Position numbers and translations under genes: made by a program | Assembly: GCF_902148845.1 (NCBI RefSeq) | Contig: NC_043746.1 | Location: 10,960,706 to 11,024,705, forward strand | Direction of reading: 5' to 3' | DNA: 64,000 nt | Origin: Salarias fasciatus | Taxonomy: Eukaryota; Chordata; Actinopteri; Blenniiformes; Blenniidae | Notes under the pieces: model-generated | What the model saw: the letters and a program-made list of their open reading frames with translations, nothing else | The model's database searches: none | What the model was told of the DNA's origin: nothing | In this document: positions 34,901 through 47,274 of the stretch, piece by piece | Numbering within the stretch: the stretch's first letter is position 1 | How the letters are laid out: each line of letters begins with the position of its first letter

Positions 34901-36354
34901 ATCAGCATGGTTGTACCCAGAGGTCGGTGCTTCTGTAGCCTATATGCACGTATTAGATTGTGTTTGAGTAGTGTCTGGTGTCTTTTACATCATGGGTTTT
35001 TATGAGGATCTTATTGATTTCTTGTCTCACTCAGGACCATGGATGGAAACCTTTGGTTTGGGAGACGCTGCCAAATACATAGGGACCCCACAAAGCATTG
35101 CAATCAGAAACCCAGACTGTTCTGTGGCCACGCATCTCATTAATCTAGTAAGGGCCCTGAATACTGATCACGCCATGTCTTAGATTAGTTAGTGCTAATC
35201 AGCTAGCAGACCCTTCAGCAAATACAAATCCTAAAAAAAAATTCCTTTCAGGTTGGGCCCATCGCAGTAACATCAGCCAACCCTACAGGCGAAGCAGACA
35301 CAACTCACCATAACCAGGTTTATGCCAAACTGGGAGAAAAGGTAATAACAATGGCACACGATCACAGTAATTATGTTAATGGCAATTATTTAGTGTTTAC
35401 TGATTCCTGTGTATTTTGCTCCTTAGGTGGATGGAGTGTTATGTGATGGACCCTCTCCAGAGAACATTGCGTCAACTGTGGTTGACTGTACCAAGATAGA
35501 AAGCGGACATATTGGTTTCTTCAGAGTGGGCCTCATTCCTAAATCTAAGGTGTGATTGTCACCATACATTCAATTCAGTACAGTTTATTCATGTGGATCC
35601 TGCAACCATTTCATGGCATTTAAAAAAAAACAATAAACAAACTCACTCCCTCATAAGCTAGCAGAAGTGAAAGTTTTAGAAAAACTCAATTGGAATAAAA
35701 GTTTAGGACAGAGACAAGGTGCAACAAACAGTTTGTTCTTATACAACAAACAAATCCAGTTATTGTAGACTTAATAGTGAGAGGAGGACGAGATCATGAA
35801 TTTCCAGCACCATGGACAGAGATTCTACAGGAAAATACAGGATCTACAGATGACAGTAGAAATACAAACGTCAGTGACATGCCATTTTGACATGTTAATG
35901 TATCCAGAGTGAGGAAAGGAGAGACTCTCACAGGTGATCTGTCAAGTCTAAACCTGTAGCTGCTTAACTAGAACAAGTCCAGGGTGACCCGAGTCTTCCC
36001 AAATGATGGGCTTCATCAAATAGTTTTTAACAATAAAGATCATATTTCCAAGATGAAATAAAGCTATTTCTGCAAGTAATGTCTTGGATGATTACCGTCT
36101 GATGGCTGTAATGACTGCCTCCTGCTGTATTTTCTATAAGTAGAATGGGAGAAGAGTAGAATCACTCCTGATTCCCTGTGAACACTCACGTTTGCTAATC
36201 TCGTTTGTTCTCTTTCAAGGTTCTTGAGATCTTTGAGGAGGTTCAGAAGCGGCACAGTCAAGGGCGTATCAACCATGGGTTTGAATATGATTTATTTCTA
36301 CCAGACATGGGGAATGACAGAACCTCAGGAGAGGACAATACAGCAAGACTGTAA
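31907..36354 (+). CDS. Fusion gene A: triple SatP-like membrane domain plus YrdC/Sua5 domain
   Basis: Nine exons: 31907-31937, 32577-32690, 32782-34458, 34576-34675, 34774-34922, 35035-35147, 35252-35341, 35427-35549, 36220-36354; 843 residues. Residues 1-577 are hydrophobic and form three related modules (about 1-180, 199-372, 404-577) resembling the GPR1/FUN34/YaaH acetate/succinate transporter family. The clearest is module 3, with GGALQLLCGSVAFARGKTFE followed by ILYGNMW. Residues 608-830 are a Sua5/YrdC domain: PTDTVY (619-624), R715 in AIRNPD, TSANPTGE (S736-A737-N738) and STVVDC, as in human YRDC. The KxR motif of the family appears as KKQ (643-645), so catalysis may be altered. There is no signal peptide or mitochondrial presequence. 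Residues 578-607 are a low-complexity Gly/Ser/Arg linker. I know of no described function. Fusion is supported by in-frame GT-AG joins; transcript proof is lacking. Confidence 0.8.
35570..35920 (+). mobile_element. Old dispersed repeat in the last intron of gene A
   Basis: ATTCAATTCAGTACAGTTTA, then AAGCTAGCAGAAGTG and AAAAACTCAATTGGAAT, resemble a decayed copy of a common teleost repeat that begins with an ATTCAATTCAA...TTTATTT motif. It accounts for most of the 670-bp last intron. Family not assigned. Confidence 0.4.
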
Positions 36355-36718
36355 GGAGGAAGTGGAGACTGAACACCATCACTGTTTCACCTGAGCAAGT
36401 CTGGTTCTCGAAGAAGGTTCATAGTTTTTGTGTAGTACTGCGTAAAAATCCTGTTGAAACATGAAATCTGATCACTTTCACGTCAGCTCACAAGAAACAG
36501 TATTTATTATCTGTCACTTCAAACTGAAAACAAAACCTCATTTGCAAGTTCTTCAGCTGTATATTATGTGTGAACAGACTTTATTTCACTCACTTGTTGT
36601 ATAAGTAACCTAATTTGTTTTAGGCTGAATGTGTTTTTTCAACTGTCTGAAAATATTGTGTTTTCAACATATAAATGCATTGTAAATACATAAATACTTC
36701 CTGAGACAATGTGTTGAC

Positions 36719-36724
36719 AATAAA
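36719..36724 (+). terminator. Poly(A) signal of gene A
   Basis: AATAAA about 365 bp after the stop codon, in an AT-rich context. Confidence 0.65.
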
Positions 36725-37365
36725 TTATTTTTAAGAATGTTCACTGCTTAATTAATTGTCTGTCATGAGAGGAACGTCTCATCGTGTTGACTGGATTTTT
36801 CCAAGATGTGAAGGATCCCGGAAAATGGAAAATTATTATTATTATTATTTTGTAAATTCATTGATGATGTTTTTCTCAAACGCAGGGATAACAGTATAGC
36901 AAAGCAAGGACTTGGTCTCCTGCATTATTGTTATGAACAATGGAGGACGTCATAACCATATTTGACAAAGTAAAAAGAAATCTTATCAATATGAACATGT
37001 GAAGTAACTCACCCTAACCCTGAACATACAAAACTAAAAGTAATATTCATTTATTGCACGTTCATCAGAAACATAGATATTATCTTTGTTGCACCTGAAT
37101 ATGGATCCATGCTTATTTATTTTTGCACAGCTCAGTTACTAACAGTTAAGCAACATTTACCCTTTATACCTCTATAATTCGATCCTCTAACAGCTGTGTC
37201 TCCATGCCCCTTGGCCCTCTCACATTCAGCTGGAAAAGGTCAGTGAACATTTCATGTTCATAGTTGGAGATGATTTGGAGTTGGAGTTTAGAAACATAAA
37301 TGTGCTTAAAAATATTAAAAATACTTTTGTGGAAGTTAAAGCCAGCTAAAGCTTTTCATTGAAGT

Positions 37366-38000
37366 CAAATCAATCGTTATTTAAAAAGCACCTTTCATAC
37401 AATAAAAGCAACACAAAGTGCTTTACAGCATTTGAAAAGATAGCATGGCAGTATGGATCTGGAAACACGCCAGACCAGGAATGTGGACCCCGGGTCCATA
37501 TTCCAGGGGGTCCATATTTCATGCTGCACCGGTACCCGGCCCCCCACCCTGACAGACAGGGGTCAGCCCACGTCAACGTGGGGCGTCCCGCAACTGGCCG
37601 GGGCCAAAGGGACCCGTGAACAGCACCGCCTGCAGCAAGCCAGAAGCAGTCCTCAGTGTGAAGCAAAAACTGGAGTTAAAAAAACTAAAACTTTAAAATA
37701 TAAGATAGAAATGTAAGATAGAATAAAATGCTTGAAGTTGGATCAATAAAATGAATTTTATAAGTTAAAAAAAACACTTACATAATAAAATGAATAAGTA
37801 TGTAAGAAAATGGAAGAGGTCAGTTAAAATCCTCATCAAAAAGGAGTGTTTTTAATCTTCCTTTAAAAATATCGACAGTCTCTGCGGTCCTGAGGTTCTC
37901 TGGCAGGCTGCTCCGCCTCACTGTGGGTCTTGGTTCTGGCTTTTGGGACCCACAGTAGGCTGCTGCCAGAGGACTTCAGGGTCGATAAGGGAAAAGCAAA
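37366..38000. mobile_element. Dispersed repeat, family uncertain
   Basis: It starts with a motif common in fish repeats (AAGCACCTTTCATACAATAA, CACAAAGTGCTTTACAGC) and continues through a GC-rich middle with a GACCCCGGGTCC palindrome. The tail block (GTCTCTGCGGTCCTGAGGTT and CTCTGGCAGGCTGCTCCGC) also looks familiar as interspersed repeat. No inverted ends were found. Confidence 0.5.
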
Positions 38001-39599
38001 AAGTAGAAGTACTGTAAGAGTACTGGCTTCAAAATGACAAAGTAATATAAAAGGGAGAAAATGCCATTAAGGACAAAACCAGCTGAGGCCAGAGGGGCCC
38101 AGAGTTCACCAGCCCACCTTCCAACAAAGCCAACATTCTTCTGAACACCATCATGAATATAATGTTATAATGCTATATTTGGAAAGCCACTGGCTCGCTG
38201 GGATTGGGTACGCAGGGCTTGCAGCACATTGGAAATGAGTTGTTATTGGATCAAACCATTTCATTAAATTCTTCCAGGTTCGGCCAAGGCTGACCGGTCT
38301 TCTTCCTCCCACCCTCCTCACTGCTGCTTGAGTGGGACATTTCACCCATGTTCTCTGGAGTCTCTATCAGAATGATATATGTTTCTACATGTCGATCAGT
38401 CACAGTCAAACTGATATCTGTCCGGATGTTGCTATTAGTTTGGATGCTTTGTTTTGGAGTCATCGAACAGCCTGCTGACTCCTGACGGTTCCTACAAGAG
38501 GAAGTTTGTCCAGGAACATTCCTGGAAACACAACAAGGTGAATGATCAACACTGAGAATGAGATCCAGGAAGTTTCAATAAAGTTACTGGCAGTGAGGAA
38601 ACTACCCAGATTCTCATCAGGAGGGGGCTTTTGCATTTCAGCAGGTAATTTCCTCTGGTGAATAATTCTCCAAAATAGATTAGATTTGATCATTAAGTGT
38701 GACTAATCTCAGCTGTTTCCTTTTAGTGGTGTTAAGAGGAGAAAAATCATACAGCGTTTAACTTCTGACAAATTAATCAGGAAGTACTTTGGATATTTGT
38801 ATGAGACTTGAAAAAAATGTCAGTGCCGTTTAAAGTTACAGTCCTCTTCATCTGCAATTGGTCATAAACAGTCATTTTTGTTGTCAAAGAAACCAAACCA
38901 GCTTTATATCATTATGATAACACAATGATTAAAAAAGATAAAACAGAGAAAGTTTGTCACATATAACATGGTTTTGAAGTACTTGTTTAAATGTCAAGGA
39001 GTTAATTAAAAAAGCAGATCTTTTGTTTTCATGAGTGCGTGTGTTTATTCTTCAAGACAGGAAACCTCAACAGATAAATATAAGTGGGCGATGTGTTCTG
39101 TTTTTTGCTGAATATGTCTTTACTATTTTTTAATTGTTTGAAAATATTAGTGTTTTCAGCACATACATGCACTGTAAATACTTCCTACATTTGGGATTGG
39201 GCTGAATCTCACAACAGCATGCTGCGTATTTTTTTGAGGAGAGACAATTTACCCAATGATTTATCTCAGAGATATCGGACTGTACAACCCAGAACTGCCA
39301 TTTAACGAAACCCAGAACTGCCATTTAACGAAACATCATTAAAATTGTAGTTTCTAACAAAAGGCTGTAAATGATGCATCAGAAAGTAACACGCCTTGGC
39401 TGGAATCAGTGACCTATTGTAAAAAGAATAACTCAGTTGCATTCGATGAAGTTCAAATGTCGATGTTTAATTATTACTTTTTATTTTCAGGTCTGCAAAC
39501 TGTTAGACTGATGTCAGTTTTTTCTAACCAATCTAATATTGATAGAATTTATATGAATAGCCTTTCATTGTTCATCAGATAACCTCAGTCCAGCTTGAA

Positions 39600-39810
39600 G
39601 TGCGTCACTCCACGTTTTATACCGCTTTATCTGTGGTGACTGGAGGTGAGCCCTGCTAACAATGAATGAATGACGGCAATTTGGGATCAAACTAAAATCA
39701 GATTCATTTTGGGAATGGTGGCAACAAGCCAGACGACCCAGCCAAAATCCACATCCTCACAACGATAGCACTGAAACTCCACACACAAACGCAAACCCCA
39801 AACGTCTGTG
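39600..39810 (-). mobile_element. Dispersed fish repeat, reverse orientation
   Basis: Read on the - strand it runs from a GTGTGTGGAGTTTCAG-like segment to GCTCACCTCCAGTCACCACA and GATAAAGCGGTATAAAACG, the degenerate order of the same common repeat found at 23086 and 52385. Confidence 0.45.
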
Positions 39811-39887
39811 AACCACAACACCCTGCATATAACCAGTTTAATAACTTTTTTATTTTCTGATGGTAAATGGTGCTGTCAAGCTCTGCT

Positions 39888-39891
<4 letters not shown>

Positions 39892-39923
<32 letters not shown>
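39892..39923. repeat. (GT)n microsatellite
   Basis: About 16 GT units. Confidence 0.95.
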
Positions 39924-39929
<6 letters not shown>

Positions 39930-41231
39930 AGGCTATTTCAACATTTGTGTGTATTTTATTGGTCACACAAGTTCCTCTGCTCTGTCTTTTGTGTTTCAGA
40001 GTCAACTTCCTTCAAGACAGACGGAAACATTCTCATTCAAATGTTAATATTGATTCTGGGAAAATTTCAATATAACCTTTCAGCCTAAAAGCGTTTGTTT
40101 GATAGACGTCACAGAGTTACTTGATTAAAGAAAGAAAAAACTTGACAAAAGGACTACTTTTGTTTGAATGAGAGTGTATGTTTATAGCCTACTTCTAGAC
40201 AAAAAAATTTAAAAAGATCATTAGAATTGTGGTATGTATTATGTTTTATTCTGAATATGGTTTTATGTATTGTGCAAATGTCTGAAAATATTCATGTTTT
40301 TAACACATACACGCAATGTAAGTACCAATGAACTATTTTCACCAGTCTTTTCATTCCATCTGTTTACATTTGTTTTCATCTGAGTGCTTAAAATGACAAA
40401 ACAGAAAGAGTGTGTTGGGGGAATCTGCTGCGTATATTTTTTGAGGAGAGACGATTTACCCAACAAGAATTTATTCACTAGAAATCGGACTGTACAACCC
40501 AGAACCACCACTTCCTGTCTGTCACCACTTTCAAGAAAGTAATTCCAGAGAAACATGTTTATTCTAACTTGTGGAGAGAGATTTCTTTAGAGCAGACGTA
40601 CTTCTCGTCTGTTCAATGACATTTTTCATTCAGTGTTTATTCTAAAAAAAGCCTGTGTGGAAACTCCAGCAGATCAAGTTGCAGACGGCCCGCTGGGTTT
40701 CACCAGTTCAGGGGACAAAAAGAGGAAAAGTGATGAATGTAATTCAATCCACTCTGAAACTTGAGCTTGTACAAAAGCACTGTTTCCACCATGGAACACA
40801 TAAAAGCGATACACCTAAAAATAATACATCTCAAAGTACAATCAACTGCAGCACCTGGGCTGAACCTTGACACGTAAGGCTTAATTGTGTGGAAGAGCAT
40901 CACACTTTATTGAGCAGCAGCTTTTGTCATGAGGTACCTGTAAGTGTGCGAACAAAGAGAATTTTAGAGAAGCTACATGCATTCAGCCATTGTCAGTTTG
41001 CTTTTTGAGTCAACACTGCAAAAAGTTTCATTCACGGTAAAATTCAGCTTGAAGGAGCTGTCAGACATTTTTAAATAAGTTGTCTTTACAGTGTGAATCG
41101 TGCTGTTGTGACGTATGTCAGGGTATTTTAACTGATACATTCAGGTTGTGTTTTTTTAAACTTGACCTTATAAGAAAAACATCTCTGGGGAAGCCTTTTG
41201 CTTTGTGTGCTTTGGCAACTGCATGGAATTT

Positions 41232-41273
41232 TGTTTGTTTGTTTGTTTGTTTGTTTGTTTGTTTGTTTGTTTT
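41232..41273. repeat. (GTTT)n microsatellite
   Basis: About ten GTTT units. Confidence 0.95.
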
Positions 41274-41702
41274 TAGCGAAGTAAAGGTACAGATTTGACA
41301 GATTTGAATTATATCATACTAGTTTGTATGCTTCTGAGCTCTAGACAGACTCTAGACGGGGACACATACAGTGTGCGATTGGTGGGAAAATGACAACCTG
41401 GATTAAAGAGCAATAAGTAAACTCATTTTAATTTCGTTGAATTTCAAAGCTTTATGTTTTCATGTTTTCAGGTCAGCTTCTACTTTTTACTTGGAAAATG
41501 AGGAAAACATGTGCACCGTCAGTATATTCACATATAAACAGCTTCACTCTGAATGCATGAGAGGTGTCGACTCTGCTTTTTTTTTTTAAAGATATTTATC
41601 TGAATACTTTAATCCGATCTGTTGGTGAAGCATCTTGATTTGGGGAAAAAGCACAAAAAATAATGTGGCACTCAGTCTTTTTTTTTTTTAAATAATGATA
41701 GA

Positions 41703-41708
41703 TTTATT
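41703..41708 (-). terminator. Possible poly(A) signal of gene B
   Basis: AATAAA on the - strand about 860 bp past the stop. A nearer copy near 42042 is equally possible. Confidence 0.35.
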
Positions 41709-42563
41709 GTTTCTTATTCACAGAAGTCAGATTTCAAAACAAAGGCCAAGATTCAGCAAGAAAATAAATACTTATGGAGTTGGGAGATGTTTTACACAGG
41801 AATCGTGAGAGTCACACAAATGTTTATATAACTGAAAGCTAAAATACACTTCAGTTGAAGAAAAATTTAACTTTTCACTTCCAAGATGAAAACTTGTACA
41901 AATCCAAACAGAGCAGAAAACGAGGTGATAAATCTTTCAAGGTACAACAATAACCTTTAACCTTTATTCTAAAAAGACAACTCTGTGAATTACAATCGCT
42001 GCATCTCTCTCAGAATCCCTGACAGTTCTCTTATGGTGATTTATTTGTTAATATTAGTAACATCCTTTTAATGCACAGACATTCCTTGTGGTTCAGATCT
42101 TTCTTTATTTCAACAGAACATTCTGTGAATGAACAGAAGAATATCAGCATCAGTAATGACAAATGACAAAAACTGTAATTACATTTCACTGTATAATTTC
42201 ATGTATAAATGCATGAACAAAAATTAACATAATTTCCATTGCATACAATTGTTCAATATCTAAATTAACATTCTTTGTGATTAAAACCTACATTCTGGCA
42301 GTTTTAAGAGGTAGCAGACAAAAAATATCTTCAACAAACTGCTTGTCTTAAGTCCCACAAATAAATCTGATAGTGATGTTTTAGTAGAATTTGTTCAGAC
42401 GACCACAGTTACAACTGTATCAACAGCAAGACTCTACTTCCTTCTCAGTCCCTTTCATTAAAGTATCCCTGAAATTTGGAAGAATTGAAAGTGAGCTGTG
42501 GAAGCAGGACTCAACCGAGCATGAAGAGTGTCTGTGAAAGGAAAGAAATGAGGCATGAAACGG

Positions 42564-45500
42564 TCAGGCCATCGTGTTTTTCACTCTGTTGAAGATCTGC
42601 TGGACTTTAGCTGCAGGGATGCATCCCTCTCGCAGAATGGTGATGGCTCCTGAAATGGAAGTTAAACAGACCTCGGTTACAATATGACTGTTAACAGACA
42701 GAAGTCGGGGGGATTTCAGCTTTTTACCTTCCTCAATCTTCAGGCAGTTGACCACAGTGGAAGCAACAACTTCATTGGAGCTCCCGTCACAGAGAACTCC
42801 TTGGATTTTGTGCCCCAGTCGACTGTGGCGGAACAAAAGAATAGAAAGAGAAAGTCATTTTCTGTGCCGTTAGCGATGCTACGTATAGATGCACAGTGAA
42901 TCACATATTTTCTAAACAACAGAGCATCAACACTCTGCAGTTTGTATTCTCACTCGATAACCATGCTGTGATGGGTGCTGTCTGGCTCTCCACTGGGATT
43001 GGCTGAAGTTATGGCAAGGGGTCCCGTCATATCGCAGAGGTGACCTGTCACGGTGTGGTCAGGCACTCGGATCATGATGCTATCCTTGGTTCCAACACGA
43101 TCGTATGCAGGTCCAACTCCTGCCCCAGAGGAAACAAGAGAGCGTTTAGATGAAGGCTACACATTTATGTTTATCTTTAAAAAAAAAAAAAATAAATCTT
43201 TTTCTAATAAATTTGTGTACCTAGTTTGAACAGCCAGTCTCCTTTGCTCACAATGCAGCTGATTCCTCCAGGATACACGTTTCTCATGAACTCCCAGAGC
43301 AGAGGGCTGAAGGGAGGATCGGCTGCTTCCAGCTGCTCCACACGAGAGATGCAAATGCAGATGGGTTTCTCTGCTGGCCTGTCCTGCCACAGATCACAAG
43401 GCACAGACCAGATGTAGATAAGACAGTAACTGATTTGTTATATTTAAATGAGAGTATTCACATTCTCACTTTAATGTTGTAGATTTTCTCTATTGCTTGA
43501 GGATTCTTGCAGGAGGCAGCCAGGGCATATACTGTGTCTGTGGGAATGCCACAAACTCCTCCTTCCTCCAGAAGACCGGCGATCTTCAGGAGACCACTGG
43601 TGAGTCTGGAGTTTGCAACAGGACAGGGAAGTTCTGGAGGAGTCTCCTGCTTCACACCCTCCTAAAAACACAGAGGAACATTATTGTAAAATGAACAAGA
43701 TACACTGCAACTGGCTTGGCAAAGAACTGGTTACCTTTATCAAGGCGGGGCCCACAGGAAGCAATCTTTGTGAGAAGATGCAGTTGGCAAGTGATGCTAA
43801 TACTCCATAGACACAAATGATTGAAACCAGTGCAAGCATGGCCACTGCAAATGAAGCAGAATAAAGTCTTGTTTTGGTAAGATTACCCAAATATGTTGCT
43901 TAGTTCCATTTCTAGTTGGCATGGCTTTATTATTATTACTTTCTAGTTCGTATGGCAGCCGCTGCAGGGTGGAGAGCAAGAAGCAGGCCAGAGCAACCTC
44001 CATGACAGCCGTCAGTAACAGAAGAACCAGGTTCCTGTGAGCAGCTGGAGTAATATATATAAAAAAAAATTAAAAAAGATTGTTACAGATTAAGATTTAA
44101 AGAGAAATGAGCTAAATCTTACCAATCAGCGTGAGGAAAGCATTGATGATGAGGAGAGCAATCGCTCCTGCTGCAAAACCAGAAGTCGTCTCCTTGGAGA
44201 GGTGAAGCAGGTTACCTGGAAAAAAAAACAATTAATAATCAGTGAAATTTTGAGGTAAATCCACAAACAAAGTGTTTGATTAGTCGCTTGTCTACACTGA
44301 CATACCTGCAAACCTGAACCAGGTCCAAACTGCCCATACGACCGCATAGACCGATGAGATGACTGATCCAAACCGGCGATCTCCGGTGAACTGCAGCCTG
44401 CTGACGTAGGCCTGTAGGATAGTCCCAGAGACGAGGACCCAAGGCACTGTCATGTGGAGGAGGGTCAGGTTCTCGCTGGACGTGTGTGAATGAAGCGCTG
44501 ATAAAGATGCAATCCCATTTGCCAGGTAAAACAGAGCGTCTGAGGGTTGGTCAGTTTGGCGTTCCTCCTCTTGGCCCGCCTGTTTAGACCGTCTGCTCTC
44601 CAAAACCTTCTTCAGCTGTCCTGAGGAAACGGGCTGTGGTCCAACGGGGATGAGGGATTTTTCTGCGATTGTATTGATGAGACGTGAGAAGGTGCCATAA
44701 ATCGAAGCTACAGCGAACAGGGAACAAGCCACGCCAAAGAAGATGTAGGGAGTTTGTATCTGTGGGATTGTTGAGACGGTGAGCAGAACAAAGAGGAGGT
44801 TGTGGATGAGCTCCAGCACATCCATGTTGAGGCTTCCCATGCTGATCACCACAGCTGCCACCACAAAGAACCAGTTTCCAACCATCGCTTCCCTTCCAGA
44901 GATAACTGTTCTGTCATTCACAAGCAGAGCAGACACCACAAACTCATCCCAAGCCTTCACCAGCCAGTACGTTGCATGGAATCCAAACTTTGTGGTGTGG
45001 TAGCAATCCTGACGGAGATGGGCGTAGTAGCTGGAGAACAGTTGGGCCACGGAGACGATCGAGACCCACACAGCTCCCAGACCAAAAGAGTCGATGAAAC
45101 CGAAGCTGTAGAAAGCAAATATGAAGGGAGCGACCGAGTCACAGAAGAAACCTAAAGCCATGGGCTCGGCGTATTTGGTGTTTTTTTTCTTCTCTTGGCC
45201 GATGCTTTGGGCCCTTGAGGAGTTGGCGGTGCCTAATAGGAGGACATTAAAGAGAGGAGTCCCAAACCCTTTGAGGAGGAGGCGCTGAGTCAGACCTTTG
45301 GTGAGCAATGCAGCGGAGCCATAGATAGCACAGATTAAAATCAGAGACTCTAGAATGCCAGACACCACGAGAGCCCAGGGACCTGCTGTGAGTCCCGCTG
45401 CCTCGAACACCAAGGTGGCTGTGATGGCCCCGAAAACGAAAGGCATGATGTAGTTGACTGTGGCCGAGCAAAACGCTAAGAGGAAGGACAGGATGATATA

Positions 45501-46012
45501 AGGGACCAGACCGGCGATTGCTGACGTGACTAAATTGGACTCTGTGATCTCTGTGGAGGCCTCCAGAGACATATTGACCGTCGTGTTAGAAGAGAAATTG
45601 CTGGTTGAGTTTTGATTTTCAAGTGAGGCACCGAAGTAGATTCTGGTAGCACCATAACTCGCCCAAAGGGCAGCATAGCCAATGAAGGCAGTGCCACTCA
45701 GGTGATCATACTTCCTGAAGGACAGCAGTCCAGCCAATAATTGGCATAAACCACCAATCAGGATGAGGTGAACACCTGCAAAACAAATCTGAAATTACTC
45801 AACCAGTTCAAATCTTTCAGTCATCATACTATTGTAGCAGTGTTTCAAACAGCGTTACCTGCAAGTATGTTCTCCACTCCTGCAGGCTTCGCTCCAGTGT
45901 GAGCTGTACTGAAGTTCTGCAGAAGTACAAGGAATGCACTGATCCCGTTGGACAGCATGCCGAGTACTCCAGGTTCCCCGTAGAAACTGGCAGGAAACCC
46001 TTCTGATGCCAT
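42564..46012 (-). CDS. Fusion gene B: triple SatP-like membrane domain plus intact-looking YrdC/Sua5 domain
   Basis: Ten exons on the - strand: 45859-46012, 44306-45775, 44123-44215, 43940-44044, 43735-43844, 43470-43661, 43221-43383, 42954-43119, 42728-42822, 42564-42649; 877 residues. Module 1 (about 12-240) is the best SatP match: GEPGVLGMLSNG, then GGLCQLLAGLLSFRK, GTAFIGYAALWASYG. Module 2 starts near 254 (EPMALGFF) and module 3 near 464 (SDALFYLANG). A loop at about 105-125 carries four N-glycosylation sequons (NST, NFS, NTT, NMS), suggesting it faces outside or a lumen. Residues 664-877 form a YrdC domain with IPTDTVYALA (683-692), K708-D709-R710 (KxR), R780 in IRVPD, and TSANPSGEP (S801-A802-N803), so the known active-site positions are kept. 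A leader exon at about 47042-47075 lies beside the ACOD1 promoter. Function unknown; a transporter-enzyme or transporter-sensor fusion is inferred. Confidence 0.82.
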
Positions 46013-47041
46013 CGGATGCAATTTGTTGAAAAGCTAAAAATGTGTAACAACAAAACAAAAGACAGAGCTTCTTTTTACTGAAATATTCTAAATATTACAT
46101 CTGAATTGTCAAGGATAAACTGTAAAATGTAAAGTAAATGCACAAGTCATGTATCTATCCAGATTTGGATGATAACCAGACTTGGGTGGTTTGGGGTTGG
46201 AGTCTGTGCTAAGTATTAAAGGACACACTGCAGAGGCCAGAGTCTCATTTAATCTATTGGACACATTGTCAGCTCGATAATCCAACAAGCATGACATTGG
46301 AGTGGGAGAGTTTAGAGAAACACACACACACACACACGCACGCACACATTTTTGTCTGGTTCCCGAGAGGAATCAGCTCCTTCACACACTTGCTGTGTGA
46401 TGATAGAGCTCAACTAACCACTCCACACACTGAGAGTATTTTAACATACTGTCAAAATCTTCATTTATTTATAGAGAATCTTTAAAACTGAAGTTTTTAG
46501 CTGCTAAGATTGTGTTTAATGGAGGATGCAAAGTTTGTGCAGAAAAACTAAAACATAAAGAAAAGTTCCATATGGATGGAGACTAAACATAAATAAAACC
46601 CTTTGCTTTCAGGTGTTTCTGGTCTCACTAGTCACAGAAACCTGAGAGTTCACAACCAGGCTCAGTCGTGAGCAGGTTCACCCTGCTGCAGCGTGTCAGA
46701 AGGAAAAAATACAGAGAACAAGACACATTCAGCTTCACGGTCTGATGACTGACAAGAGACAAGAGTCCAGATAAATAACATCTCATCCACAGACTGATTT
46801 ACGGATCCATTCACACTTCCAAACAAGCACTGATGTAATGCAGATTTTGTTGTATATATTGTTTGATTTAATTCATGTCAGTGAAATTTTTCTGAACACT
46901 TCCATTTGAAACATTTTCTTCCTTCAACTCGCTGCAGGCATTAGTACACAAATCAATCCCCACCTATGTGCCACAAACTAAAAAAAACAAAAAAAACATT
47001 CAGTGTTAGTCAGAAATAAAGTAAGTTAAACAAAGCCATAC

Positions 47042-47108
47042 CTGAGGAAGAGTCTAGACCGATGAACCGATGAAGTTGTGCTGAAGAAAGAAAAACCTTT
47101 CTTATAAG
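47042..47108 (-). promoter_or_regulatory. Gene B TATA box and non-coding first exon
   Basis: On the - strand a TTATAA core (CTTATAAG, 47101-47108) lies about 30 bp before a predicted leader exon that ends CTCTTCCTCAG at a GTATGG donor (exon edge 47042). A matching acceptor (TTTTTAG) near 46035 precedes the ATG. Confidence 0.5.
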
Positions 47109-47274
47109 TAAGGTTTCCTGATGTGTAGGAGGAGTTGGAAAAAAAATTCCCCATTCTACACTTTGCAACCTGAGAGGTGAGATCATGACTTTGCACCTTG
47201 AACAATAAAGTACTGCTCCTTCCTCCTCATCCCACCAGGATACAGGCAATGACAAGGATGGTGACGACCACTAA

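Larger units (their letters stand above)
36623..40330 (+). repeat. Three copies of an ~80-bp block derived from the gene A 3' flank
   Basis: Blocks at about 36623-36710 (inside the gene A 3' UTR), 39105-39190 and 40250-40330 share a GCTGAAT-like start, TGAAAATATT, a TTTTCAACA-like word and ATGCANTGTAA. The second and third copies also share flanks, including CTGCGTATTTTTTTGAGGAG (about 39220 and 40428) and ATCGGACTGTACAACCCAGA (about 39274 and 40484). The offset between them is about 1.2 kb, pointing to an old tandem duplication. Confidence 0.7.
36750..42100. other. Gene-free stretch between the convergent fusion genes
   Basis: No intact gene is seen. The stretch holds duplicated flank blocks, a composite dispersed repeat (37366-38000), a GT array (39892-39923), a GTTT array (41232-41273) and an exact 23-bp tandem duplication (about 39290-39335, unit starting CCCAGAACTGCC). 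One short open stretch with an exon-like look lies at 38410-38540. The 3' UTR of gene B probably occupies the right part. Confidence 0.5.

Noticed and set aside
31907-46012. Bacterial contamination as source of the SatP-like, YrdC and PhyH-like sequences
   Set aside because: All carry multiple vertebrate-type introns, TATA promoters and lie among ordinary fish genes.
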